From NCBI GenBank assembly GCA_964464965.1, contig CAYXHM010000007.1, forward strand, positions 150,402-214,401: a stretch of 64,000 bases of DNA, read 5' to 3'. Positions 25,956 through 34,480 of this stretch are shown piece by piece. Position numbers and translations under genes: made by a program. Positions within the stretch are counted from its first letter, which is position 1; each line of letters starts with the position of its first letter. The notes beneath the pieces were generated by a model. That model saw only the letters and a program-made list of their open reading frames with translations. It was not told where the DNA came from and made no database searches. Source of the DNA: UBA5543 sp964464965. Lineage in GTDB: Bacteria; Bacteroidota; Bacteroidia; Chitinophagales; Chitinophagaceae.

Positions 25956-27368
25956 ATGAACAATAGCTATACAGACCTCGTAAAGCAAACTTTCGACTTC
26001 CCGCAGGAAGGTTTTGAAGTAGTAGATAATTATCTGCAATTTAATGGTGTTGATGTGAAGGCATTAATAGACAAGTACGGTACGCCCTTTAAGCTTACCT
26101 ACCTGCCAAAAATAGGCCAACAGATAAACACTGCAAAAAAGCTGTTCAGCGATGCCATAAAAAAGCATAAGTACGATGGTAATTATTATTACTGTTATTG
26201 TACCAAAAGCTCGCACTTCTCTTTTATGGTGGAAGAGACCCTGAAGCATAATGTGCACCTGGAAACATCCTTTGCGTATGATATAGATATTGTAAAGCAG
26301 CTTTACCGCCGCCGGAAGATAAACAAGGAAACGTACATCATCTGCAACGGGTATAAAACCAAAGCATATACCCGCAATATATCGCGACTTATCAACGAGG
26401 GTTTCAAAAATGTGTTACCTATACTGGACAACAAAGAAGAGTTTGACGATTACAAAAAAATGATACGCACCAAAGACCCGGTGAACATAGGTATCAGGCT
26501 GGCAACAGAAGAAGAGCCGACATTCGATTTCTATACGTCAAGGCTCGGTATCCAGAAAAAAGAGGTGCTGGAGTTTTATGTTGATAAGATAAAAGGCAAT
26601 GATAAGTTTCGCCTGAAGATGCTGCACTTCTTTATGAACAAAGGCATTAAGGACGATATATACTACTGGAGTGAACTGAACAAAGCCATCAACCTGTATT
26701 GCCAGCTTAAGAAAATATGCCCTGAACTGGAGGGGTTGAACATAGGCGGTGGTTTCCCAATTAAACATTCCCTTGGTTTCGATTATGATTATAAGTATAT
26801 GATCAACGAGATCATAGCTAATATAAAAAGTGTATGTAAGCGCAATAAGGTACCTGTACCGGATATATACACAGAGTTTGGCTCTTACACAGTAGGGGAG
26901 AGTGGTGCTGTGATATACAGTATACTGGGCGAAAAAATGCAGAACGACCGCGAGATATGGTATATGATAGACAGTTCTTTCATTACCACGCTGCCTGATA
27001 CATGGGGTATAGGCGAGAAATTCCTGCTATTGCCTATAAATAAGTGGGACAATGAATACCAGGAAGTGCACCTGGGGGGGCTTACCTGTGATAGCCACGA
27101 TTTCTACACATCAGAAGAGCATGTAAATGCCGTATTCCTGCCCAAGGGTGATAAGGAAAAAGGCATGGAACCACTGTATATCGGCTTTTTTCATACCGGT
27201 GCATACCAGGATCAGCTGGCAGGTTATGGTGGTATAAAACACTGTATGATTCCATCGCCCAAGCACGTAATAGTAGAGCAGGATAAGAACGGTAATATGG
27301 TAGATTGGCTGTATGCAAAGGAACAGACCGCCCAGAGCATGTTGAAGTTGTTGGGATATACCAAATAA
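25956..27368 (+). CDS. speA: Arginine decarboxylase (Bacteroidota-type, PLP fold III)
   Basis: A 470-residue PLP-dependent decarboxylase of the alanine-racemase-like fold. The barrel starts with YYCYCTKSSHFSFM, where Lys84 should form the Schiff base. GLNIGGGFPIKHSLG is the phosphate-binding glycine loop and LTCDSHDFY corresponds to the CDS motif of SpeA. It is much shorter than E. coli SpeA (658 residues), as usual for Bacteroidota members. It converts arginine to agmatine for polyamine synthesis. Ornithine or diaminopimelate decarboxylase are less likely alternatives. No agmatinase or agmatine deiminase gene is nearby. Confidence 0.82.
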   Translation: MNNSYTDLVKQTFDFPQEGFEVVDNYLQFNGVDVKALIDKYGTPFKLTYLPKIGQQINTAKKLFSDAIKKHKYDGNYYYCYCTKSSHFSFMVEETLKHNVHLETSFAYDIDIVKQLYRRRKINKETYIICNGYKTKAYTRNISRLINEGFKNVLPILDNKEEFDDYKKMIRTKDPVNIGIRLATEEEPTFDFYTSRLGIQKKEVLEFYVDKIKGNDKFRLKMLHFFMNKGIKDDIYYWSELNKAINLYCQLKKICPELEGLNIGGGFPIKHSLGFDYDYKYMINEIIANIKSVCKRNKVPVPDIYTEFGSYTVGESGAVIYSILGEKMQNDREIWYMIDSSFITTLPDTWGIGEKFLLLPINKWDNEYQEVHLGGLTCDSHDFYTSEEHVNAVFLPKGDKEKGMEPLYIGFFHTGAYQDQLAGYGGIKHCMIPSPKHVIVEQDKNGNMVDWLYAKEQTAQSMLKLLGYTK

Positions 27369-27404
27369 ACGTATCCGCTAAGGTATTCGTGCTTCAAGTG
27401 TAAG

Positions 27405-27833
27405 TTAAGTGGATTTCATTGCAGATCTCCGGGTAACCTGTTTTAACTGATTGCCCTCTACTTTCCAGTAGCCATATACTTTGCTGTCTGTATATTTCCT
27501 GATGGACACCCCGGCTTTTTCGGCTATGTACCAGCACAGTTCATAACCAAAATCGCGGTTTTCTGTGTTAAGATCGGCGTATGATATTTTGTCCATGTAC
27601 TTGATGATGGTGCTCCGTACAACGGTTACCAAAGGGTTTTTTTGTGTATTGTATAGCCTTATCAGCTCTGTGCAGCAATCTTCTACAATGTTTACGAGTA
27701 TATCCTTTTGTTCGTCGGTGGTATCACCTACCCCCGGCACAATACTATGAAAGGTGTGGTATTTATCTACCCACCTTATTTTTCGTAGTTTTTCTATTAT
27801 AGCCTGGTTTTCTTTATTTACCTGTTTGTTCAC
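27405..27833 (-). CDS. Hypothetical protein
   Basis: A soluble protein of 142 residues if started at the GTG at 27833, 10 bases after the stop of the YdcF-like gene. A TTG at 27878 would extend it by 15 residues but overlap that gene by 35 bp. It is mostly helical by appearance, with KLRKIRWVDKYHTFHSIVPG, ELIRLYNTQKNP and RDFGYELCWYIAEKAGVSI. It may belong to a small domain family of unknown function; I cannot name it with confidence. It is probably cotranscribed with the YdcF-like gene. Confidence 0.6.
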   Translation of the reverse strand: MNKQVNKENQAIIEKLRKIRWVDKYHTFHSIVPGVGDTTDEQKDILVNIVEDCCTELIRLYNTQKNPLVTVVRSTIIKYMDKISYADLNTENRDFGYELCWYIAEKAGVSIRKYTDSKVYGYWKVEGNQLKQVTRRSAMKST

Positions 27834-27843
27834 TACGCGGCAG

Positions 27844-28371
27844 TTATTGTATAGAATAGCGGGTGTTGAGCAGGCCAAGGTTGTATAATATAATGATCAG
27901 GTACTCCCGCACCATAAATACTATGCGCCTTATAAATGAAAATTCACGTGGAAAGGGTGCTGTTACGATACGGGCATTGCCTACCACTCTCGAGAAGAAT
28001 TTTTCAGCCCTCATTTTATGAAAGCTCGATGTGACAACTATGGCATACTCGTAATTCTTTTCTTTCATTATATCGCGTACCATACGAGCGTTTTCATAGG
28101 TGTTTCGTGCATTTGATTCCTTAAAGATATCACTTGGCAGTACGCCATGTTTTATACAGTAGGTGGCCATTACTTCAGATTCTACAAATTCGTTTTCTAC
28201 AGCAGCTCCCGTCAGTATCATCGTTGTAGCTATGCCCTTTTTGTATAGTTCTATGGCCTTGTCAAGCCTTGCTTTTAGTATAGCACCCGGTTTGCCATTT
28301 TCATCTGCAGGGTATCCCAATACAACCAATATGCTCTTTTGCGCAATCATCTGTTCCCAAAAATAACCCAT
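27844..28371 (-). CDS. YdcF/DUF218 family protein
   Basis: A 175-residue protein of the YdcF/ElyC/SanA group. ILVVLGYPADENGKPG, MILTGAAVENEFVESEVMA, NARNTYENARMV and VVTSSFHKMRA are the four conserved blocks that build the binding pocket. Unlike ElyC it has no N-terminal membrane segments, though a hydrophobic stretch (FMVREYLIIILYNLGLL) lies near the C-terminus. Family members are linked to envelope polysaccharide maintenance. The start is ATG at 28371. Confidence 0.83.
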   Translation of the reverse strand: MGYFWEQMIAQKSILVVLGYPADENGKPGAILKARLDKAIELYKKGIATTMILTGAAVENEFVESEVMATYCIKHGVLPSDIFKESNARNTYENARMVRDIMKEKNYEYAIVVTSSFHKMRAEKFFSRVVGNARIVTAPFPREFSFIRRIVFMVREYLIIILYNLGLLNTRYSIQ

Positions 28372-28562
28372 TTTATCCTTTCCATGTACGGTATGATAAA
28401 TGTATTATATTGTGTATGTGGGTTGCCCTGTATATAGATTAGCCGTCTTTTTTTTCTCAAAATCATTTTTTGCCCTCATATTTGCACTTTATCGCGAAAG
28501 GGGGTAACTATTATGAGGAATAGTCATATGTTTACCTGTATAATTTTTATATTTAATACTGA

Positions 28563-28841
28563 ATGATAAGAGATCTTATAGTTGAAATGTCGCCTGTTGT
28601 TATAATTATATTAATAGTGCTTTTATCTATTATTAAAGTATCACTCATTTCGGCTACTGTTAACAGAAATTATCTATCGCTCTTTTTTACATCATTCACT
28701 ATCTACAACCGGGTAACTGTCCGCAATACTTTCCACGAAAAACTTAAAGAATACTACCGCCGCAGCAATAAGGTAAACACCATATTTTATGTTGCTATTG
28801 GCTTTGTCGTAGCCATCTATTTGCTAATGAGGGCAATATAA
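28563..28841 (+). CDS. Small hypothetical membrane protein
   Basis: A 92-residue protein with two hydrophobic segments (PVVIIILIVLLSIIKVSLI and FYVAIGFVVAIYLLM) joined by a basic cytoplasmic-like loop (FHEKLKEYYRRSNKVN). Not recognised. It lies upstream of carA but is separated from it by a hairpin and a carA promoter. Its AT-rich composition and lone position suggest an accessory gene. Confidence 0.5.
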   Translation: MIRDLIVEMSPVVIIILIVLLSIIKVSLISATVNRNYLSLFFTSFTIYNRVTVRNTFHEKLKEYYRRSNKVNTIFYVAIGFVVAIYLLMRAI

Positions 28842-28849
28842 TCAGCCTC

Positions 28850-28868
28850 TTACAGGTTTTTCCTGTAA
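28850..28868 (+). terminator. Hairpin after the small membrane protein gene
   Basis: TTACAGG-TTTTT-CCTGTAA forms a 7-bp stem and 5-base loop 9 bases after the stop. The U-tract is poor (TAATTATG), so termination may be weak. Confidence 0.4.
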
Positions 28869-28918
28869 TAATTATGCACAGCTTGTAGTTATTTTATGTT
28901 ATAACGCGCAAGTTTCGT

Positions 28919-28926
28919 TACATTTG
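28919..28926 (+). promoter_or_regulatory. Promoter -7 element TACATTTG for carA
   Basis: TACATTTG matches TAnnTTTG and ends 21 bases before the carA ATG. Confidence 0.5.
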
Positions 28927-28946
28927 CACAATTTTGTTTTTTTAGT

Positions 28947-30056
28947 ATGTCTGCACGAAGTGAGTTTATACCCGCATATCTGTTATTGGAAGACGGGACA
29001 TTTTTACAAGGAAAATCTTTTGGCGCTAAAGGCACCAGTGGTGGCGAAATTTGTTTCAATACCGGCATGACGGGTTACCAGGAGGTATTTACAGACCCCT
29101 CGTACTACGGCCAGGTATTGATAATGAATACGGTATATGTTGGCAACTACGGTGTAAAGCAACAGGATACAGAAAGTGATTCTGTGAAAATCCGCGCCCT
29201 TATCTGCAAGAACATATCGTCAAGATACAGCCGGATGATTGCAGACGACGGACTAGAGGAGTACCTGGTTGCCAATAATATAGTAGCCATTCACGATGTT
29301 GATACCCGCGCATTGGTACAGCATATACGTAGCAAAGGCGCTATGAACTGTATTATCAGTACAGAAATAGAAGAAATAGAAGCATTAAGCAAAAAACTGG
29401 CCGAAGTGCCATCTATGGATGGATTGGAACTTTCCTCAATAGTTTCAACAAAAGAACCTTACTATTTTGGTGATGAAAACTCGCCGATGAAAATAGCTGT
29501 GATGGACTACGGTGTGAAACGTCATATACTACAATGTATGACAGACCGCGGAGCGTATCTGAAAGTGTTTCCTGCAAAAACTGACTATAAAGATGTAGCC
29601 GTGTTTGGTGCAGATGGCATATTCATCTCTAATGGCCCCGGAGACCCTGCTACTATGGACTACGCCGTTGACCTGGTAAAAGAGGCACTGCAGGAAGATA
29701 AGCCATTGTTTGGTATATGCTTGGGGCACCAGATACTGGCCCGCGCAAATGATATACCTACATTTAAAATGCACCACGGCCACAGGGGGTTGAACCACCC
29801 TGTAAAAAACCTGCTGACGGGAAGGTCTGAAATAACTACCCAGAACCATGGTTTTGGAGTAGAGCCAAAAGCAGCCAATGCATCTGACAAAATAGAAGTG
29901 ACCCACCTGAACCTGAATGATGGCTCAATAGAAGGATTGAGGGTAAAAGGTAAAAATGCGTTTTCTGTACAATATCACCCGGAAAGTACACCTGGGCCGC
30001 ACGACTCACGTTACCTGTTCGACGATTTTATCAATATGATAAAGAAGAGCAAATAA
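28947..30056 (+). CDS. carA: Carbamoyl phosphate synthase small (glutaminase) subunit
   Basis: A 369-residue subunit that hydrolyses glutamine and passes ammonia to CarB, feeding arginine and pyrimidine synthesis. The N-terminal CarA domain (LLEDGTFLQGKSFGAKG, FNTGMTGYQEVFTDPSY) is followed by a class I glutaminase with the nucleophile Cys258 in FGICLGHQI and the His/Glu pair in QYHPESTPGP. carB is not adjacent; threonine dehydrogenase follows 44 bp later. Confidence 0.95.
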   Translation: MSARSEFIPAYLLLEDGTFLQGKSFGAKGTSGGEICFNTGMTGYQEVFTDPSYYGQVLIMNTVYVGNYGVKQQDTESDSVKIRALICKNISSRYSRMIADDGLEEYLVANNIVAIHDVDTRALVQHIRSKGAMNCIISTEIEEIEALSKKLAEVPSMDGLELSSIVSTKEPYYFGDENSPMKIAVMDYGVKRHILQCMTDRGAYLKVFPAKTDYKDVAVFGADGIFISNGPGDPATMDYAVDLVKEALQEDKPLFGICLGHQILARANDIPTFKMHHGHRGLNHPVKNLLTGRSEITTQNHGFGVEPKAANASDKIEVTHLNLNDGSIEGLRVKGKNAFSVQYHPESTPGPHDSRYLFDDFINMIKKSK

Positions 30057-30100
30057 TACCTGCCGGACTGTTTCGTACATTTCTAAACACAAACACTTAA

Positions 30101-31060
30101 ATGAAAAGCGAAAAGATACTGATATTAGGAGCCTGTGGACAGATAGGTGTAGAGCTGACACTGGCCCTGCGTAAAACCTATGGTGAGAGTAATGTATTGG
30201 CAACAGATATTCGCGATGAACATGAATTACTGGTAGGCACAGGTCCGTACCAGGTACTTGATGCCATGGATGGCGAGGCCATAACGGAAACGATAAAAAA
30301 GAACGGCATAACACAAGTATATCTGCTGGCGGCATTATTATCTGCTACAGGGGAAAAGGCACCGAAGCGTGCCTGGGATATAAACATGCAAAGCCTGTTA
30401 CAGGTACTGGATATTTCTGTCGAACAAAAACTCAATAAGCTATACTGGCCTAGTTCTATAGCCATATTCGGCTCTACAACGCCTAAGGAAAATACACTGC
30501 AAAAAACTATTGTTGAGCCTGAAACAGTTTATGGCATCAGCAAATATGCAGGGGAGCTTTGGTGCCAGTATTATCATAAACGGTGGGGGCTGGATGTACG
30601 CAGCCTTCGTTATCCCGGCCTTATCAGTTGGAAGTCTGAACCAGGTGGAGGAACTACTGACTATGCTGTAGATATATTTTATGAAGCATTAAAGCATGGT
30701 AAATACAATTGCTTTCTGCAGGAAGATACATACCTGCCAATGATGTATATGGACGATGCTATACGAGGCACCATACAGCTAATGGAGGCACCTGCAGAGC
30801 AGGTAAAAAGCAGGATGGCTTATAATTTTTCTGCAATGAGCTTTTCACCTAAAGAACTGGCACAGGTAATAAAAGCCAAAATGCCGGAATTTGAAATAAG
30901 CTACGCTCCTGATTTCAGGCAGCAGATAGCTAATGGCTGGCCACAAAGTATAGATGATACAGACGCCCGCGAACATTGGGGCTGGAAACATGCGTACGAT
31001 GTAGAACGTATGGCAACAGATATGCTGCACAACTTGAAAAGCAAACTGCAGTTAGTATAA
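30101..31060 (+). CDS. L-threonine 3-dehydrogenase, SDR type
   Basis: A 319-residue extended SDR. It starts ILILGACGQIGVEL (NAD-binding), has PSSIAIFGSTTPKE and the YxxxK site in VYGISKYAGELW. SEPGGGTTDYAVDIF and the C-terminal PDFRQQIANGWPQSIDD match the short-chain threonine dehydrogenases known from psychrophilic Bacteroidota and animals, unrelated to zinc-dependent Tdh. It oxidises threonine to 2-amino-3-ketobutyrate. A strong terminator follows. Confidence 0.88.
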   Translation: MKSEKILILGACGQIGVELTLALRKTYGESNVLATDIRDEHELLVGTGPYQVLDAMDGEAITETIKKNGITQVYLLAALLSATGEKAPKRAWDINMQSLLQVLDISVEQKLNKLYWPSSIAIFGSTTPKENTLQKTIVEPETVYGISKYAGELWCQYYHKRWGLDVRSLRYPGLISWKSEPGGGTTDYAVDIFYEALKHGKYNCFLQEDTYLPMMYMDDAIRGTIQLMEAPAEQVKSRMAYNFSAMSFSPKELAQVIKAKMPEFEISYAPDFRQQIANGWPQSIDDTDAREHWGWKHAYDVERMATDMLHNLKSKLQLV

Positions 31061-31088
31061 AAACATTGTAGGATTTTTTTTACTTGTT

Positions 31089-31117
31089 AAGCCATGGTTA
31101 ATTACCATGGCTTTTTT
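31089..31117 (+). terminator. Rho-independent terminator after threonine dehydrogenase
   Basis: AAGCCATGGT-TAATT-ACCATGGCTT gives a 10-bp perfect stem with a 5-base loop followed by a T run. Confidence 0.85.
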
Positions 31118-31160
31118 GTTAAGAGATTAAGTAATACAGCATATTTGTATTCCAAACTTT

Positions 31161-31304
31161 ATGAAGATGAAGTCTGAAAGACAAAAAAAGATAGAAAAAC
31201 ACGCCAACATACGTAAAACCGAAAAGCGCCGTAAGCGTCTTGCATTATTGATATCTGCCGCTGTAGTTGCTATACCCATGTGTATTAAATACTATTTCAA
31301 TTAA
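31161..31304 (+). CDS. Small basic single-pass membrane protein, hypothetical
   Basis: A 47-codon frame: a strongly basic N-terminal half (SERQKKIEKHANIRKTEKRR) followed by a hydrophobic segment (LALLISAAVVAIPMCI) and a short tail. A near-match promoter element (CATATTTG, 31140-31147) precedes it and the sirtuin gene starts 26 bp later. It is a plausible small gene, but coding is not proven. Confidence 0.4.
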   Translation: MKMKSERQKKIEKHANIRKTEKRRKRLALLISAAVVAIPMCIKYYFN

Positions 31305-31316
31305 CGGGTTGTACAC

Positions 31317-31324
31317 TATATTTG
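31317..31324 (+). promoter_or_regulatory. Promoter -7 element TATATTTG for the sirtuin gene
   Basis: An exact TAnnTTTG match whose last G is 7 bases before the ATG at 31331. The in-frame TTG at 31322 is part of this element and is rejected as a start. Confidence 0.5.
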
Positions 31325-31330
31325 TTTACC

Positions 31331-32017
31331 ATGGGTAAGCAGAAATTAGTGGTATTAAGCGGGGCGGGCATCAGCGCCGAAAGCGGCCTGAAAACTTTCA
31401 GGGACAGTGATGGATTGTGGGAGGGTTACAACATAGAAGATGTGGCTACCCCACAGGCGTGGCAAAAGGACCCGGGGCTGGTACTGGAGTTTTACAACAT
31501 GCGTAGAAGCAATGTTAAGGCTGCTATCCCTAATGCGGCACACCAGGCTCTTGCACGGCTTGAAGAGTACTATGACGTACGTATTGTTACCCAAAACATA
31601 GACGATTTGCACGAGCGTGCGGGTTCTACTAATGTACTGCACCTGCATGGTGAAATATATAAAATGCGGAGTGAGTACAATGAGGAACTGGTATATCCTA
31701 TATACGATGATATAAAACCGGGTGACATTGCGGAAGATGGCGGACAGTTAAGGCCGCATATAGTATGGTTTGGAGAGCCTGTACCAATGATAGAGGAGGC
31801 CATACCCATCATGCAGCAGGCTGATGTGTTTCTACTAATAGGCACGTCGCTTGTTGTCTATCCCGCAGCAGGGCTTGTTGACTATGTACGCGACGATGTG
31901 AAGAAATATGTGCTGGACAAATCTATCCCATCTGTAAGCAGGTTTAGGAATGTGATACCCATAGAGAAACCAGCTACAGCGGGCATAACAGAATTATTAT
32001 CCTGCTTGTTGCCGTAA
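31331..32017 (+). CDS. Sir2-type NAD-dependent protein deacylase (SIRT5/CobB class)
   Basis: A 228-residue sirtuin. NAD-binding GAGISAESGLKTFR starts at residue 11, TQNIDDLHERAG follows, and the catalytic His106 is in LHLHGE. Tyr55 and Arg58 (FYNMRR) form the Y-x-x-R pair that in SIRT5 and CobB recognises succinyl-, malonyl- or glutaryl-lysine, so desuccinylase activity is predicted. The four zinc-binding cysteines of most sirtuins are absent: the segment after His106 contains none. It acts in the cytoplasm, probably on metabolic enzymes. Confidence 0.88.
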   Translation: MGKQKLVVLSGAGISAESGLKTFRDSDGLWEGYNIEDVATPQAWQKDPGLVLEFYNMRRSNVKAAIPNAAHQALARLEEYYDVRIVTQNIDDLHERAGSTNVLHLHGEIYKMRSEYNEELVYPIYDDIKPGDIAEDGGQLRPHIVWFGEPVPMIEEAIPIMQQADVFLLIGTSLVVYPAAGLVDYVRDDVKKYVLDKSIPSVSRFRNVIPIEKPATAGITELLSCLLP

Positions 32018-32023
32018 AAATGA

Positions 32024-32998
32024 CTATTTCAGGCTGAAGAGGCTATCTACAAACTCAGCCTTGTTGAATAATTGCAGGTCTTCCATCCGTTCGCCTACAC
32101 CTATGTATTTTACAGGTATTTTAAACTGGTTGGCAATGGCCAGTACAACACCGCCTTTAGCCGTACCGTCCAGCTTTGTAATAGCTATTGCGGTAACATC
32201 TGTAGCTGCTGTAAATTGTTTAGCTTGTTCCAGTGCATTTTGCCCTGTACTGCCATCCAGCACCAACAATACTTCGTGCGGTGCATCCGGTATTTTCTTG
32301 CTTATTACACGCCTTATTTTACTTAACTCTTCCATCAGTCCTGCCTTGTTGTGCAGGCGGCCTGCCGTGTCTATAATCGCAACATCTGCATTGCGAGCTA
32401 TCGCGCTTTCTACCGTGTCATAAGCTACAGAACTGGGGTCGCTGCCCATATCTTTTTTTACAATTGGTACGCCTGTGCGTTCACTCCAGATAGTAAGCTG
32501 GTCAACAGCTGCTGCTCTGAAAGTATCGCCGGCACCGAGTAATACAGATTTATTGTTTTTCTTAAAGTTATATGCCAGTTTGCCTATGGTCGTTGTTTTA
32601 CCTACCCCGTTTACCCCTACTACTAATATAACATACGGTTTCTTGCCTGCCCTTAATTCAAATCCCTCATGATCTTGTGCGGGAGAGTGGGCCAGTATGG
32701 CCATCATCTCTTCCTGTAGTATATCATTCAGTTCTTTAGTACCAACGTATTTGTCTTTCTTAACCCTTTCTTCTATATGCTCTATGATTTTTACAGTTGT
32801 GTCCAGTCCTACGTCTGCCATCATCAGGGCTTCTTCCAGGCTATCCAGCACCTCTTCGTCAACGGTATCTTTCCCGGCAATAGCCTTAGTGATTTTAGAA
32901 AAGAAACTGGTTTTTGTTTTTTCCAGTCCCTGGTCTAAGGCCTCTTTTTGCTCCTGCTGTTCTTTATTGCGCTTAAATAGTTTATCAAAAATACCCAT
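32024..32998 (-). CDS. ftsY: Signal recognition particle receptor FtsY
   Basis: A 324-residue SRP GTPase containing the N and G domains only; the long acidic A domain of E. coli FtsY is missing and replaced by a short Lys/Gln/Glu-rich start (FKRNKEQQEQKEALDQG). G-domain motifs: GVNGVGKTTTIGKLA, GDTFRAAAVDQL, DTAGRLHNKAG, TKLDGTAKGG. It docks ribosome-SRP complexes at the membrane. Its 3' end is convergent with the sirtuin gene, 6 bp apart. Confidence 0.95.
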   Translation of the reverse strand: MGIFDKLFKRNKEQQEQKEALDQGLEKTKTSFFSKITKAIAGKDTVDEEVLDSLEEALMMADVGLDTTVKIIEHIEERVKKDKYVGTKELNDILQEEMMAILAHSPAQDHEGFELRAGKKPYVILVVGVNGVGKTTTIGKLAYNFKKNNKSVLLGAGDTFRAAAVDQLTIWSERTGVPIVKKDMGSDPSSVAYDTVESAIARNADVAIIDTAGRLHNKAGLMEELSKIRRVISKKIPDAPHEVLLVLDGSTGQNALEQAKQFTAATDVTAIAITKLDGTAKGGVVLAIANQFKIPVKYIGVGERMEDLQLFNKAEFVDSLFSLK

Positions 32999-33073
32999 TG
33001 GTAAAACGGTTTCTTCTAAGGGGTAAACAATGGGCGAAATTACATTTTAGTCCGTTATTATTCTTGTTAAATC

Positions 33074-33102
33074 AAAAAGGGCTGAACTTTTTTAAAGCCC
33101 AA
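33074..33102 (-). terminator. Probable terminator after icd
   Basis: On the minus strand GGGCT and AGCCC form a short stem around a 12-base A-rich loop, followed by TTTTTG. It lies 26 bases beyond the icd stop. Confidence 0.45.
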
Positions 33103-33127
33103 CCCTTTTAATATATAAGCCTGTTTC

Positions 33128-34357
33128 TTATTTGTTCAATTTTGCTTTCAGGTTGTTATCCAGCGCATCCAGGAATTGTTCTGTATATACATAGTGTTCC
33201 CCGGCATTTACCTTATTACCATGTACACATACAGCCAGGTCTTTGGTCATGATACCGCTCTCTACAGTTTCAATACATACAGCCTCCAGCGCTTCACTGA
33301 AATTGATCAGTTCCTGGTTATTGTCCAACTTGCCCCTGAATGCAAGGCCCCTTGTCCATGCAAAGATAGACGCAATGGGATTGGTAGATGTAGGTTTTCC
33401 GGCCTGGTGGTCGCGGTAATGGCGGGTAACGGTGCCATGCGCAGCCTCTGCCTCCATCACACCACCGTCAGGTGTCACAAGGGTAGAGGTCATCAAGCCC
33501 AGGGAGCCAAAGCCCTGTGCTACAGTATCACTCTGTACATCACCATCATAGTTTTTACATGCCCATACAAAGTTGCCATTCCACTTCAGTGCGCTGGCTA
33601 CCATGTCATCTATCAGGCGGTGCTCGTATGTCAGGTTATTCTTATCGTATTCTGCCTTAAATTCATTTTGATATATATCTTCAAAAATGTCTTTAAAGCG
33701 GCCATCGTATTGTTTCAGGATGGTGTTTTTTGTTGAAAGGTACAATGGCCATTTCTTTTGCAATGCCAGGTTGAAACAAGAGCGGGCAAAGCCCTTGATA
33801 GACTCATCTGTATTGTACATGGCCATAGCTACGCCATCGCCTTTGAAGTTGTACACTTCATGTTCAATAGTCTCTCCATTATCACCTTCAAATTTGATTG
33901 TCAGTTTACCGGTGCCTTTCACAACGAAGTCTGTAGCACGGTACTGGTCGCCGAATGCGTGACGGCCTATGCATATAGGCGCTGTCCAGTTAGGTACCAA
34001 TCTTGGAATGTTATTTATAACAATCGGCTCGCGGAATACAGTGCCATCCAGTATGTTCCTGATTGTGCCATTAGGGCTCTTCCACATTTTCTTCAAGCCA
34101 AATTCTTTTACACGGGCTTCGTCCGGGGTAATGGTAGCGCATTTTATACCCACACCATATTGTTGTATGGCATGTGCAGCATCTATAGTTACCTGGTCGT
34201 CTGTAGCATCCCTGTGTTCTATGCCCAGGTCGTAGTATTTTATATCAACTTCTACATAGGGAAGTATTAGTTTGTCTTTGATGAATTTCCATATAATACG
34301 GGTCATTTCATCACCATCTAGCTCTACTACCGGGTTGGCTACTTTTATTTTGCTCAT
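33128..34357 (-). CDS. icd: NADP-dependent isocitrate dehydrogenase
   Basis: A 409-residue enzyme of the eukaryote-like homodimeric IDH type. ELDGDEMTRIIW near the start, KSPNGTIRNILDGTVFREPI for isocitrate binding, DVQSDTVAQGFGSLG for metal and NADP, and GTVTRHYRDHQAG are all clear. It converts isocitrate to 2-oxoglutarate in the TCA cycle. It is a single-gene unit. Confidence 0.95.
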   Translation of the reverse strand: MSKIKVANPVVELDGDEMTRIIWKFIKDKLILPYVEVDIKYYDLGIEHRDATDDQVTIDAAHAIQQYGVGIKCATITPDEARVKEFGLKKMWKSPNGTIRNILDGTVFREPIVINNIPRLVPNWTAPICIGRHAFGDQYRATDFVVKGTGKLTIKFEGDNGETIEHEVYNFKGDGVAMAMYNTDESIKGFARSCFNLALQKKWPLYLSTKNTILKQYDGRFKDIFEDIYQNEFKAEYDKNNLTYEHRLIDDMVASALKWNGNFVWACKNYDGDVQSDTVAQGFGSLGLMTSTLVTPDGGVMEAEAAHGTVTRHYRDHQAGKPTSTNPIASIFAWTRGLAFRGKLDNNQELINFSEALEAVCIETVESGIMTKDLAVCVHGNKVNAGEHYVYTEQFLDALDNNLKAKLNK

Positions 34358-34424
34358 ATTAGTTATGTTTATAACGCTGTTTCAGTCGGCTAAATTAAGA
34401 AAAGCTACGACTATATATAGCTGA

Positions 34425-34456
34425 AGATAAAAATAGCCGGGCATTTGCCCGGCTAT
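34425..34456 (-). terminator. Terminator after the first GEVED surface-protein gene
   Basis: ATAGCCGGGC-AAAT-GCCCGGCTAT on the minus strand, a 10-bp perfect stem followed by TTTTTATC. The stem core ATAGCCGG is shared with the terminator of the neighbouring paralog at 36.2 kb. Confidence 0.85.
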
Positions 34457-34480
34457 CTTAAATATTACATAGGGGTATTG

